DNA of 54,613 bases from Micromonospora sp. MH99 (GCF_021442385.1 NZ_MUZA01000042.1:1-54613), one strand, 5' to 3'. Counted from the first letter of the stretch, positions 1-9,109 are shown. Notes: generated by a model not told the origin, from the letters alone. Made by a program: numbers and translations.

Positions 1-993
1 GGCGGCCGGCGTCGGCCGGACCGTGCGCATGCCGGCGAGGCCGGTCAGCTCGCCGACCGACTCGCCACGACGGGCGGCGGCCCGTCGGCCGGGGGCCGGG
101 GCGGGCGTGCTGACCCGCGCGCTGAGCGCGCTGACGAGGGCCTCGCAGCCGGCGTCGCAGGCCCGTACGGAGGCGACGGCCTGCCGGACGGTCTCGGCCA
201 CGGCGGAGGTGAGTGCCCGGTTGACGGCGGCGCGGCGGGGTGTCTCCGAGATGGCGACCCGCAGCGCGGTGACCGCCTCGTTGATCTCCTCGGCGTCGGC
301 GACCCCGTCCGCCGCGAGATGCGCGGCGATGGCGTCCGCGGCGACTGACACCTCACGGCCACGGGCGATGGTGCCGCCGAGCATGCCCGGCTCGGGCAGC
401 GCGTCCAGCACTGCCAGGGACACCGGCTCGGCCGGATCCGGATAGGCGCGCAGCGCCGCCGGGTAGAGCTCCCGCAGCACCTCGCGCAGCGCCACGGCGG
501 CGGAGTGCCGGCCGCTGGCCAGGGCGGCGTGTGCGGCGAGCACCTGCTTGTAGCCGGCGAGGTCCCGGGGAGCCGGCAGCGTGACGGCGGAGAGCGCACC
601 GGCCTGCAACGCGCGGGCCAGACCGACGGCCCGACGCTCGGCCGGGGGTGACTGCATCTCCTCCAGAGAGTCGTCGTCGGCGAACCGCTCGGCGAAGTCG
701 TCCACCGAGTCGTCGTCGGCGATCGCCAGGGGCCGACCCGCCGCGCTCAACAGCGAGGTGACCGTGTGGTCGTCGCTGTCGGCGGCGATGGCCGCACCGC
801 TCGGCCCGCCCGACCGCTCCACGAGCAGGGCGACGAGCTGGGCGTAACCAGCCGCGTCGTCGCCGATCTCGCAGACATGCAGCAGACGGCCTGCGTCGTC
901 GACCACAGCGGACGTCAGCGTCGAACCGGCCGAGGCCGGTCGGTCAGCCGGATCCGCCGAGGCCAGACCGCAGTACACGCGCACGAGCGCCAC
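1..993 (-). CDS. Conserved protein of unknown function, 3' end beyond window
   Basis: The frame is open from a GTG at 993 to the left edge, so 331 residues are visible and the C-terminus is missing. AGGAGG lies about eight bases before the GTG. The first ~100 residues alternate strand-like and helical stretches (for example AVVDDAGRLLHVCEIGDD), faintly recalling the RNase H-like N-terminus of IS110-type transposases. The remainder is Ala-rich and helical, with an LPEPG motif near residue 205. No terminal repeats or other transposon features are visible, and the gene is co-directional with the acidic protein upstream (63-base gap), so an active transposase is unlikely. I do not recognise the family with confidence. 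Confidence 0.7.
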   Translation of the reverse strand, partial: MALVRVYCGLASADPADRPASAGSTLTSAVVDDAGRLLHVCEIGDDAAGYAQLVALLVERSGGPSGAAIAADSDDHTVTSLLSAAGRPLAIADDDSVDDFAERFADDDSLEEMQSPPAERRAVGLARALQAGALSAVTLPAPRDLAGYKQVLAAHAALASGRHSAAVALREVLRELYPAALRAYPDPAEPVSLAVLDALPEPGMLGGTIARGREVSVAADAIAAHLAADGVADAEEINEAVTALRVAISETPRRAAVNRALTSAVAETVRQAVASVRACDAGCEALVSALSARVSTPAPAPGRRAAARRGESVGELTGLAGMRTVRPTPAA

Positions 994-1056
994 GGCGTCG
1001 TCCTCCTCCCGGGACAGGTCTTCCTACTGCCAGCAACTGATGCTCCCCGGTACGGG

Positions 1057-2004
1057 TCAGTCGCGCCAGTCCACCACCGCAGAGATCTTGCCGACAATGG
1101 TGCGCCAACCCAAACTCGCGGTCTGTGCCCCGATCTTCTTCAACCGTCGCCGGCCCATGAAGGCGCCGATCCCGCCGTTGGCCGTGGCCCGCAGCGCCTC
1201 GTCCAGGTTGTCGAGGCTGGAGCCGGCGGAGAGCATGTCCAGTACCGCAGGCAGGCGCAACGCGTACGACAGGTCGCGGGCGACCTCGCCGGCCTCGATC
1301 AGCAGGGTCGAATCCCAGCTGTCGTGACCGCCGCGCAGGTTCTCCACGACGAGGTCGAGTTCGTAGGTGTCCTCGTCGAGCGGCGCGATGTCGGCCGGCT
1401 CCACCCGTTCGGACAATTCATTCCAGCTGTCCAGTTGGGACAGATCGTTGGGTGCGCCGGAGCGGATGAAACTGACAAGCGATTCGGGGGTCTTGAACAG
1501 CAGCAGCTTGCCGCGGTGGCTGAGGAAGACCGGCACCTCCTCGTCGTCCGCCTCGTCGGCGACGTCCTCGGCCTCGGCTTCGGTCTCGTCGTCCTCGGCG
1601 GTCGCGTCGGCGTCCGTGGCGCTGTCGCGGCGACGGCGGGACGACTCGTCCTCGTCGCTGTCGGCGAACTCCTCGGCCAGCTCCTCGTCGAGGATGACGA
1701 CGGTCTCGTCGTCCTCCTCCTCGATCACCTGGCGGCGGGCGAGGAACGGGTCGTCCTGGTCGCGCTCGGTCACGTCGGTAGGGGTCAGTGACCCCGCCGG
1801 CCGGTACGCCCGCAGCGTGAAACCGGTGCCGGCGGGCAGGGCGATCTCCACCGGGTCGATCCGCAGCTCGTCCCAGAGCGACCGGTCGGCCGACGCGCGG
1901 GGGGTGTCGTCGGCCTCGTCGGCCTCGTCTGGCTCGGCCGGGTCGGTGGTGTCGTCGAGCTCGGGCTCGTCGGCGTCGGGCCGTTGGGGCGACTGGCGGG
2001 CCAC
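1057..2004 (-). CDS. Acidic conserved actinobacterial protein (primosomal-protein-like)
   Basis: This 315-residue protein starts at a GTG at 2004 that is preceded by GGAGGTCAGC, a strong ribosome binding site; an in-frame ATG at 2073 lacks one. The first ~150 residues are very acidic and low in complexity (long Asp/Glu runs), with a short conserved block SLWDELRIDPVEIALPAG around residue 45. The C-terminal ~140 residues look folded (FLSHRGKLLLFKTPESLVSFI, then a helical Arg/Lys-rich end). From memory, relatives are annotated as primosomal protein or DNA primase, but no catalytic primase motif is visible. An actinobacteria-specific DNA- or ribosome-associated protein is equally possible. Confidence 0.8.
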   Translation of the reverse strand: MARQSPQRPDADEPELDDTTDPAEPDEADEADDTPRASADRSLWDELRIDPVEIALPAGTGFTLRAYRPAGSLTPTDVTERDQDDPFLARRQVIEEEDDETVVILDEELAEEFADSDEDESSRRRRDSATDADATAEDDETEAEAEDVADEADDEEVPVFLSHRGKLLLFKTPESLVSFIRSGAPNDLSQLDSWNELSERVEPADIAPLDEDTYELDLVVENLRGGHDSWDSTLLIEAGEVARDLSYALRLPAVLDMLSAGSSLDNLDEALRATANGGIGAFMGRRRLKKIGAQTASLGWRTIVGKISAVVDWRD

Positions 2005-2182
2005 GCTGACCTCCGTGTGCTTCGGGTTGCCCACCCGCCGGCGTCTCCGACCGGCGAGTGACTCTGGGCACATACCCTAGTCGGCGGCTCGGGAAGCCCG
2101 GAGCCCGCACCCCGTTGGCCGGCCGAGAAACCTGTCGGGCCTGCGCGTGCGTGACGGTGGCGATCCGGGCGTTCGACAAGTA

Positions 2183-2194
2183 GCGTAGCTACGC
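2183..2194. promoter_or_regulatory. 12-bp palindrome abutting the padR start codon
   Basis: GCGTAGCTACGC is a perfect palindrome ending at the base before the ATG of the PadR gene. PadR proteins bind such dyads and often repress their own genes. Its TAGCTA core could also serve as a -10 element for a nearly leaderless transcript. The assignment as an operator is inference. Confidence 0.5.
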
Positions 2195-2536
2195 ATGAAG
2201 GCCCAGGCGCTGCACGGCCACCTCGACGCCCTTCTGCTCGCCGTTCTCGAACAGGGCGCGCTGCACGGGTACGCCATCATCGAGTCCCTGCGGGCGCGCA
2301 GTGACGGCAGTCTCGACCTGCCCACCGGCACGATCTATCCGGCGCTGCGCCGGCTGGAACGCGCGGGTCACGTGGCGAGCACCTGGAGCACTGTCAACGG
2401 TCGCGAGCGGCGGACGTACCAGCTCACCGACTCCGGCCGCCGTGCGCTGGCGGGCGAGCGCGCCGGATGGCAGGAGTTCCGCGTGACTGTCGGCCGTTTC
2501 CTCGATCCCGGCAGCCCGCCCGTCACCCCCGCCTGA
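2195..2536 (+). CDS. PadR family transcriptional regulator
   Basis: This is a 113-residue PadR-type winged-helix repressor. The typical family pattern is present: an N-terminal helix ending HGYAIIESL, the recognition-helix region GTIYPALRRLERAGHV, and the wing ending GRERRTYQLTDSGRRAL. The protein has only a short C-terminal tail, so it belongs to the small-PadR group that dimerises through the last helix. It is convergent with the HAAS/permease-prefix membrane protein at 2571-3245; PadR genes are very commonly paired with such proteins, so a functional link is likely. A perfect palindrome sits directly before the start codon and suggests autoregulation. Confidence 0.92.
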   Translation: MKAQALHGHLDALLLAVLEQGALHGYAIIESLRARSDGSLDLPTGTIYPALRRLERAGHVASTWSTVNGRERRTYQLTDSGRRALAGERAGWQEFRVTVGRFLDPGSPPVTPA

Positions 2537-2570
2537 GCCGCCCGGGGGTGGGCCAGGGCGTCGGCGGCCG

Positions 2571-3245
2571 TCAGCCGGCGGCGGCCCGCAGCCAGCCGCG
2601 CGCGGCGCGGGTCAGCGAGAAGTGCGCCGCGCCCATCACGACCATGCCGACGATCATCGGTGGCCACGTCAGCGCCGCGTCCCACATATCGATCGACCAG
2701 GCGAAGAGTGCCCCGCCGGCCAGGATGCCGAGGACCAGCGTGCCGATCAGGGCGGCGCCCACCGCGCGCTGCGCCGCCGCCAGGCCCGGTCGTGCGGACC
2801 GGGCGCTCGCCCGCACGACCAGCAGGCCGGTCACGGCCAGCAGCAGCGCGCCGAGCCAGATCCAGTCGACCGAGGCGGAGAGCAGCCGGTAGAGCGCCGG
2901 CGGCGGCGGACCCGCGCTCCAGCTCGACCCGCGCCACGTCAGGTCGCCGGCGGCCACCAGGATCCCGGCCACGGCCAGCATCCGCAGGGACAGGCCGCGC
3001 AGGGCGGCCACCGCCAGCTCCGCCTGCCAGGAGGGCAGCAGCTGCGCCGGTGAGCCGAACTCGGCCACCGCCCGCAGCTGCGCCTCCGTGGGTGGCACAC
3101 CGCTCTCGCGGTACGCGTCGACGGAGTCCTGCAGGTCGTGCCGCGCCTCGGTGAGCAGGTCGGACTTCAACCGCGCCGGCCCCTGCAACCGGGAAGCCAG
3201 CGCCCGCAGGTGCTCCTCGACCAGGAAGTCGTCAGCATGCCGCAT
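2571..3245 (-). CDS. Membrane protein with HAAS/permease-prefix domain, PadR partner
   Basis: The 224-residue protein begins with a soluble helical domain of about 80 residues (ADDFLVEEHLRALASRL, then a helix with a RHDLQDS stretch and an EAQLRAVAEFG motif) that resembles the HAAS or permease-prefix domain found beside PadR regulators. Four hydrophobic segments follow, near residues 84-101, 126-145, 161-183 and 192-210. It probably senses membrane or envelope state, but the signal is unknown. The ATG at 3245 has only a weak upstream AGGGTGG. Transcription converges on padR, with 34 bases between the stop codons. Confidence 0.8.
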   Translation of the reverse strand: MRHADDFLVEEHLRALASRLQGPARLKSDLLTEARHDLQDSVDAYRESGVPPTEAQLRAVAEFGSPAQLLPSWQAELAVAALRGLSLRMLAVAGILVAAGDLTWRGSSWSAGPPPPALYRLLSASVDWIWLGALLLAVTGLLVVRASARSARPGLAAAQRAVGAALIGTLVLGILAGGALFAWSIDMWDAALTWPPMIVGMVVMGAAHFSLTRAARGWLRAAAG

Positions 3246-3313
3246 GGCACCACCCTGCCACGGAGGCGAGCGCCTCCACGTCGGGGAGAACCCTGGTCCG
3301 TCCCCGAAGCGGG

Positions 3314-5104
3314 TCAGGGAGCGAGGGCCAGGTATCCGCGCTCGGCTGCCGCCTGGAGAAGCCACTGGTCCCGGTACCAGCCGGGGGTCGCGACCAACTC
3401 GGCGTGCCGGCCGCGCTGGATCACCCGGCCGCCGTCGAGGACGACGATCTCGTCGAGGTCGGCCAGCCCGCTGAGCCGGTGACTGATCAGCAGGACCGAG
3501 TGCCCGGCGGGGGTGGCGGCGAGGGCGGAGGCGAGCACCGCGTCGGCGGCCGTCGGGTCCAGCCCCTCGGTGGGCTCGTCGAGCACCAGCACCGGCGGCG
3601 CGGCGAGCAGGGCCCGGGCGAGCGCGAGCCGTTGCCGCTGGCCGCCGGAGAGCTGGCCGCCCTCCTCGCCGACCAGGGTGTCCCAGCCGGCCGGCTGGGC
3701 GCGTACCCAGTCGAGCAGGCCGGCGGCCCGCACGGCCGCGGTCAACTCGTCCTCGTCGGCCCCGGCCCGCCCGAGCAGCAGGTTCTCCCGGACCGTGGCA
3801 TGAAAGACGTACGCCTCGGCGAGCAGCCCGCCGACGCTGCGGGGCAGGTCCTCCTCGGCGTACGTCCCCAGGTCGCGCCCGGCCAGGGTGACGTGGCCGG
3901 AGGTGGGCCGGACCGCACCGGTCAGCACGGCGGCCAGGGTGCTCTTGCCGGCGCCGCTCGGGCCGACGACTGCGATGCGCCGGCCGGCGGGCAGGTCCAG
4001 GCTCACCCCGTCCAGCGCGGGTGCGGCGCCGGTCCGGTACCGCACGCTCACCTCGACGAAGCGCAGGTCGTGCGGCTCGGCCAGGTCGGTCGCCGGGGGA
4101 GCGGGCGTGGCGGTGGGCTCCTCGACGTCGAGGAGGGCCGCCACCCGGGCCAGGCCGGGCCGCAGCTGGGTCCACTGCCGGGCGGCCGAGACGAGGGCCA
4201 GCGCCACCTCCACGGCGGCCAGGGTGCCGACGGCCAGCACTCCGACCAGGACGCCCGGCACGTCGGAGGCCAGCGCGACAAGCACCACAGCGGCGGCGGT
4301 CAGTCCGGCTGTCAACACCCCCGCGGCGTCCACCGCGAAGCCGGTGGCGGCCAGCCGGCGTTCCAGGCGGGCGAGCCGGCCGGCCCGCTGTTCGGCGACG
4401 CGCAGCGCGGCGTCGGTCGCCCCGAACGCGGCCAGGTCGGCGGCGCCGTGGGTGAGGTCGACGGCGTCGGTGGCCAGCGCGCCGCGCAGCGGCGCCACCT
4501 CGGCGGCGCTGCGCCGGGTGACGGCTGTGGCCAGCGCCGGCAGCGCCACGGCGGCGACCACCAGCCCGAGCGCGAGCACACCGGCGGCCGGTGGTGAGAT
4601 CAGCGCCGCAGTGGCCACCGCCAGCACCCCGACCAGTGCCGCCGCCGCGCCGGGCACCAGCACCCGCAGCAGCAGATCCTGGACCGCCTCGACGTCGGAG
4701 ACGAGCCGGCTCAGGACGTCCCCCGAGCGGTGTCGGGTGTCGCGGCGGGCCGTGAGGGTGGCGAAGACCCGGGCCCGTACGTCGGTGATCATGCGGAGGA
4801 CCGCGTCGTGCCCGGCGAGCCGTTCGGTGTAGCGGAACACGCCACGGCTGATGGCGAGGGCCCGGACCGCGACGATCGCCACGGTGAGCCGGTCCAGCGG
4901 AGGCCGCCCGGCGGCGCTCATCAGCAGCCACGTCGCGGTGGCCATCAGGGCGAGCCCGGCGAACTCGGTGGCGGCGGCGAGCAGCCCGGCGCCGGCCAGC
5001 CGGCCCAGGTACGGGCGGGCCAGCCGCAGCACCGCGCGCTCGGCGCCGACCCGCCCGGCCGATGCCACGCCGGCCCCGACCTCCGGTCCGTGTTCCGCGC
5101 TCAT
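3314..5104 (-). CDS. cydC: Thiol reductant ABC exporter subunit CydC
   Basis: This 596-residue half-transporter has an N-terminal six-helix membrane domain and a C-terminal ABC domain with Walker A GPSGAGKST, signature LSGGQRQR and Walker B VLVLDEPTEG. CydCD is a heterodimer that exports cysteine or glutathione-type thiols (mycothiol is the abundant actinobacterial thiol) and is needed to assemble cytochrome bd. The start ATG overlaps the cydD stop as ATGA, and it is the last gene of cydA-cydB-cydD-cydC, which fixes the assignment. The order D then C matches other actinobacteria. Confidence 0.95.
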   Translation of the reverse strand: MSAEHGPEVGAGVASAGRVGAERAVLRLARPYLGRLAGAGLLAAATEFAGLALMATATWLLMSAAGRPPLDRLTVAIVAVRALAISRGVFRYTERLAGHDAVLRMITDVRARVFATLTARRDTRHRSGDVLSRLVSDVEAVQDLLLRVLVPGAAAALVGVLAVATAALISPPAAGVLALGLVVAAVALPALATAVTRRSAAEVAPLRGALATDAVDLTHGAADLAAFGATDAALRVAEQRAGRLARLERRLAATGFAVDAAGVLTAGLTAAAVVLVALASDVPGVLVGVLAVGTLAAVEVALALVSAARQWTQLRPGLARVAALLDVEEPTATPAPPATDLAEPHDLRFVEVSVRYRTGAAPALDGVSLDLPAGRRIAVVGPSGAGKSTLAAVLTGAVRPTSGHVTLAGRDLGTYAEEDLPRSVGGLLAEAYVFHATVRENLLLGRAGADEDELTAAVRAAGLLDWVRAQPAGWDTLVGEEGGQLSGGQRQRLALARALLAAPPVLVLDEPTEGLDPTAADAVLASALAATPAGHSVLLISHRLSGLADLDEIVVLDGGRVIQRGRHAELVATPGWYRDQWLLQAAAERGYLALAP

Positions 5105-6777
5105 CGTGTCGCCTTCGACGTCGGTTCGGGCGTCAGCTCGGTGACCCGGCCGTCCTCGATGCGCAGGACCCGGTCGGCGTCGGTCAGCAGCGCCGGACGG
5201 TGCGCCACCAGCAGCGCCGTCCGTCCGGCGACCAGCCGCCGGGTGGCGTCGAGCACCACCGCTTCGGCGGCCGTGTCCAGCCGTGCCGTGGGCTCGTCGA
5301 GCAGCACCACCGGGGCGTCGCGCAGGAACGCCCGGGCCAGTGCGACGCGCTGCCGCTGGCCGCTGGACAGGCCGTGCCCGCGCTCGCCGAGCAGCGTGGT
5401 CAGTCCGTCGGGCAGGGCGGCCACCACGTCGTCGAGGGCCGCGTCGTGGACCGCGGCGGCGAGCGCCTCGGGCGGGGTGTCGGGTGCGCCGAGCTGGATG
5501 TTGTCGGCCAGCGAGGTGGCGAAGAGGTGGGCGCGCTGCGGCACCCAGGCGAGCTGCCGACGCCAGGCGTCCGGGTCGGCGGTGGCGAGGTCGACGCCGT
5601 CGACCGTGATCCGGCCGCTGGTCGGGGTCACGAAGCCGAGCAGCAGACCGAGCAGGGTGCTCTTGCCGGCGCCGCTGGGCCCGATGATGGCGATCCGTTC
5701 GCCGGGCCGGATGGTCAGTGTGACGTCGCGCAGCGCGGTGGTCCGCTCGTACGCCACTGTCACGGCCTCGAACCGGATCTCACCGCGACCGTCCGGGGTG
5801 GTCGCGCCCTCGGCGGCGCGGGGGGTGGCGGGCGCGGCCGAGACGGTGAGCGCCTCGTCCAGCGCGGTGAGCCCCTCCATGCTGGCGTGGAAGCGGCTGC
5901 CGGCGGCCCGCAGCGGCAGGTACGCCTCGGGGGTGAGCAGCAGCACCAGCAGCGCGGTGTGCAGGGTCAGCCCTCCGCCGAGCAGCCGGATGCCGACCGG
6001 CACCGCGACCAGGGCCACCGACAGGGTGGCGACCAGCTCCAGCACCAGCGCGGAGAGGAACGCGATCCGCAGTGTCTTCATGGTGGCGACCCGGTGCCCG
6101 TCGGCCATCCGGCGGACCACCTCGGTCTGCGCGCGGGCCCGGCCGAAGGCGCGCAGGGTGGGGAGCCCGGCCACCATGTCCAGGAAGTGCCCGCCCAGCA
6201 GGGCCAGCCGGCGCCACTGCCGCTCGGTGGCGGCCTGCGCCTGCCAGCCGAGCAGCGCGCCGAAGACCGGGATCAGCGGCAGCGTCAACGCGATGATCAG
6301 CGCGGAGCCCCAGTCGGCGACGACGATCCGGGCCAGCACGGCCACGGGCACCGTCACGCTGAGCACCAACTGCGGCAGGTATCCGGTGAAGTAGGCGTCC
6401 AGCGCGTCCAGCCCACGCCCGGTCAGGGTGGCCAGCTCGCCGGCCCGTTGCCCCGCCACCCAGCCCGGCCCGTGCCGCCCCACCGCGCCGAGCAGGTCGG
6501 CCCGCAGCGTGGCCTTGACCGTGGCGGCGACCCGCGCGGAGACCGTGCCCTGTGCCCAGACCAGCGCCGACCGGGCGGCGACCGCGACCACGAGACCCGC
6601 CAGCGCCGGCCGGTTCAACCGCCCGTCGAAGGCGGTGGCCAGCACCGCCGCCAGCGCGGTGGCCTGCGCGACGATCAACGCGGCGGCGAGCACGCCGAGG
6701 AGCGCGAGCACGGCGAGATCGCGCCGGGCCGCAGGGACCCGACGCAGCAGACGCGGGTCGAAGGGACGGCGGTTCAC
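5101..6777 (-). CDS. cydD: Thiol reductant ABC exporter subunit CydD
   Basis: This 558-residue ABC half-transporter is the partner of CydC. The GTG at 6777 overlaps the cydB stop as GTGA, which decides the start even though the frame stays open further upstream. Six membrane segments occupy roughly residues 15-300; the ABC domain shows Walker A GPSGAGKST, a slightly degenerate signature LSSGQRQR, and Walker B VVLLDEPTAR. Translational coupling at both ends indicates tightly matched expression within cydABDC. The altered signature may make one of the two composite ATP sites weaker, as is common in heterodimeric exporters. Confidence 0.95.
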   Translation of the reverse strand: MNRRPFDPRLLRRVPAARRDLAVLALLGVLAAALIVAQATALAAVLATAFDGRLNRPALAGLVVAVAARSALVWAQGTVSARVAATVKATLRADLLGAVGRHGPGWVAGQRAGELATLTGRGLDALDAYFTGYLPQLVLSVTVPVAVLARIVVADWGSALIIALTLPLIPVFGALLGWQAQAATERQWRRLALLGGHFLDMVAGLPTLRAFGRARAQTEVVRRMADGHRVATMKTLRIAFLSALVLELVATLSVALVAVPVGIRLLGGGLTLHTALLVLLLTPEAYLPLRAAGSRFHASMEGLTALDEALTVSAAPATPRAAEGATTPDGRGEIRFEAVTVAYERTTALRDVTLTIRPGERIAIIGPSGAGKSTLLGLLLGFVTPTSGRITVDGVDLATADPDAWRRQLAWVPQRAHLFATSLADNIQLGAPDTPPEALAAAVHDAALDDVVAALPDGLTTLLGERGHGLSSGQRQRVALARAFLRDAPVVLLDEPTARLDTAAEAVVLDATRRLVAGRTALLVAHRPALLTDADRVLRIEDGRVTELTPEPTSKATR

Positions 6778-7781
6778 CAGTACACCGGTGCCCTGCCGTC
6801 GGTCCGTCCCCGGAAAACCCACCAGCACATCGCCTGGAAGCCTAGTAGGGCCGGCAGCAGCGGTAGCGCCACCCAGCCGAGCAGCCGCAGCGTCGGCGTG
6901 CTGGCGGCGGCGTCGGCCACCGTCAGCGAGGCGCCCGGGTCGGTCGTGGACACCAGCACGTAGGGCCAGAGAGCCGCGCCGACCAGCGCCACGGGCAGCG
7001 CCATTGCCGCGCCGGTGGCGATCAGGGCCCACCCCGGCCGCCGCCGTGCCAGCGCCGCGCGGGCCGCCAGCAGCGCCACCACCAGCAACACCGGCAGGAG
7101 TACGGCCACCGCCGGTCGCCCGACGGCGTCGCGTACCCGGGAGGAGAGCACGCCCACGACGGTGGCCACGACGACCGCGCAGAGCGCCACCGGCACCAGG
7201 CGGCGGGCCGCGCGGCCGGCCGCGTCGGCGGCGTCGGCCGGCAGTCGCAGCGTGAGGAATGTCGCACCGTGCACCGCGACCAGGGCGACCATGGTCAGCC
7301 CGGCGGTCGCCGCGAACGGGGTCGCCAGGTGCGACACCCCGGCGACGTGCCCGTCGGCCTGGCGGGGCACGCCCTGCAACAGCGCGGCCAGCACCACGCC
7401 CCAGCCCAGCGCGGCGAGCGCGCTGCCGACCACGATGACCCGGTCCCAGCGGGCGCGGACCCGCTCGTCGCCCGGCCGGCTGCGCAGTTGCACCCCGGCG
7501 GTGACCAGGACGACGCCGACCAGGGCACCGGCGACCGCCGGGTAGCAGCCGGCGAGCAGCTCACCCTCCAGCACCGGGAAGGCGCCGAACAGGATGCCCA
7601 CGGCGGCGACCAGCCAGACCTCGTTGCCGAGGAAGAACGGGCCGAGAGCGGTGAGCGCGGCCCGCCGCCCGGCCGGGGCGCCGCCCCGGGCGAGCAGCAA
7701 CCCGACGCCGTAGTCGTAGCCGGCGAGCACGAGGTAGGAGGCGAAGAAGAGGCCGAGAAGGGCGTACCAGGCGAGATCCAC
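6774..7781 (-). CDS. cydB: Cytochrome bd oxidase subunit II
   Basis: The 335-residue polytopic protein begins VDLAWYALLGLFFASYLVLAG, a typical CydB N-terminus; the following GYDYGVG is the conserved motif after helix 1. GAGGAG precedes the chosen GTG at 7781 by about nine bases, whereas the upstream extension is Arg/Pro-rich and non-conserved. CydB packs against CydA and completes the quinol oxidase, which reduces oxygen to water with high affinity. It lies 19 bases after cydA and overlaps cydD by four bases. No small CydX-type subunit could be seen. Confidence 0.95.
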   Translation of the reverse strand: MDLAWYALLGLFFASYLVLAGYDYGVGLLLARGGAPAGRRAALTALGPFFLGNEVWLVAAVGILFGAFPVLEGELLAGCYPAVAGALVGVVLVTAGVQLRSRPGDERVRARWDRVIVVGSALAALGWGVVLAALLQGVPRQADGHVAGVSHLATPFAATAGLTMVALVAVHGATFLTLRLPADAADAAGRAARRLVPVALCAVVVATVVGVLSSRVRDAVGRPAVAVLLPVLLVVALLAARAALARRRPGWALIATGAAMALPVALVGAALWPYVLVSTTDPGASLTVADAAASTPTLRLLGWVALPLLPALLGFQAMCWWVFRGRTDGRAPVYW

Positions 7782-7800
7782 GGTGAGTCTCCTCAGTCGC

Positions 7801-9051
7801 TCAGGCGAGGGCGGGTTCGGGGTGGGCCGGCTCACCGGGCGCCGCCGGTGGGCGGCCGAGAGCCGGATCGGCCGCGCCACGGCCCGCGTGCCGGGCGAGC
7901 AGCACCCAGTTGGTGACGGCGAGGGTGCCCAGCAGCAGGCTGAAGCCGATCAACGAGGCGAGCATCACCGGCGTGCCGACGGGGGAGACCGCCTGCCCGG
8001 TGGGGAGCAGCCCGTACGCCACCCAGGGCTGGCGGCCGACCTCGCGGGCGATCCAGCCGAGGATCACCGCGATGAACGGCAACGGCACGGCGAGCAGGAT
8101 GAGCCAGAGGGGGAAGCGCAGCCGGATGATCCAGTCCCGGTAGAGCAGAGGCAGCAGCAACCACACGCAGCCGAGGGTGAAGCCGATGAGGATCATGAAG
8201 CCCAGCCCGACACTGGCCAGCACCGGCGGGGTGTAGTCGCCCGGCCCGAACCGGGTGGTCCAGTCGGCGATCACGGCCTGGGCCTCCGGCCCCTGGCCGA
8301 ACTTGGTCGGCTGCACCTCGCCGACCGGGCCGAACTGGGCGAAGCCGAAGCCCTGCACCATCGTGATCGCCAGTGCCGCCGTGACCAGGCCGATCCGCAG
8401 CGAGGTGCGAAAGAGCGCGAAGTCGGGCGTACGCCGGATCAGGTGCCAGGCGCTGACGGCCGCCATCAGCATCCCGCCGACCAGGAGCGCGGCGGAGACC
8501 ACGTGCCCGAACGCCATGCCGAGGCTGGGGTTGGTGAGCAGCGCGCCGAAGTCGGTGAGGTGGGCGATGCCGTCGCGGACCTCGTACCCGACCGGGTGTT
8601 GCAGCCAGGAGTTGGCCACCATGATCCAGAACGCCGAGGCGTACGCGGTGAGCGCCACGCCCCACAGCAGCGCGAGGTGGACGCCCTTGCGGAGTCGGTG
8701 CCAACCGAAGATCCACATCCCGAGGAACGTGGACTCCAGGAAGAACGCCACAAGCGTCTCGATCGCCAGCGGCGCACCGAAGACGTTGCCGACGTAACGC
8801 GACAGGCCGCTCCAGTTCAGCCCGAACTGGAACTCCATCACGATGCCCGTGGCGATGCCGAGCACGTAGTTGATCACGTAGAGCTGGCCCCAGAACCGGG
8901 TCAGCCGCTCCCACTTCGCGTTGCCGGTGAGCACCCATGCGGTCTGCATGCCGACCAGCAGCGTGACCAGCCCGAGCGTGACGACCACGAACAGGAAGTG
9001 GATCGACGTGGTGGTGGCGAACTGCAGGCGGGCGAGGAGCAGCGTGTCCAT
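7801..9051 (-). CDS. cydA: Cytochrome bd oxidase subunit I
   Basis: This 416-residue membrane protein carries the CydA hallmarks: His18 (heme b595 position), Glu98 and Glu106 in ETLVAFFLESTFLG, His183 in FGHVVSAA (a heme b558 ligand), and Glu337 with the GRQPW motif at 339-343. It catalyses menaquinol-linked oxygen reduction. Compared with the E. coli-type protein (about 520 residues) it is short: the Q-loop after QPTKF is reduced, and the segment that normally holds the Arg-x-Met pair (Met being the second b558 ligand) reads VLASVGLG here. AGGGAG lies before the ATG. It heads the cydABDC operon, downstream of a region rich in TAC/GTA dyads. Confidence 0.93.
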   Translation of the reverse strand: MDTLLLARLQFATTTSIHFLFVVVTLGLVTLLVGMQTAWVLTGNAKWERLTRFWGQLYVINYVLGIATGIVMEFQFGLNWSGLSRYVGNVFGAPLAIETLVAFFLESTFLGMWIFGWHRLRKGVHLALLWGVALTAYASAFWIMVANSWLQHPVGYEVRDGIAHLTDFGALLTNPSLGMAFGHVVSAALLVGGMLMAAVSAWHLIRRTPDFALFRTSLRIGLVTAALAITMVQGFGFAQFGPVGEVQPTKFGQGPEAQAVIADWTTRFGPGDYTPPVLASVGLGFMILIGFTLGCVWLLLPLLYRDWIIRLRFPLWLILLAVPLPFIAVILGWIAREVGRQPWVAYGLLPTGQAVSPVGTPVMLASLIGFSLLLGTLAVTNWVLLARHAGRGAADPALGRPPAAPGEPAHPEPALA

Positions 9052-9109
9052 GGCCGGCTCTCCCTAGCTGTTGTCTCCCTTGTCGTAGCAACCCTACACG
9101 TAGCTTGCC

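Noticed and set aside
2571..4931. A 786-codon minus-strand open frame covering the membrane-protein gene and much of cydC
   Set aside because: Only its last 224 codons look like a protein; the rest is Arg/Gly/Ala-rich, out of frame with the clear ABC domain of CydC, and results from high GC.
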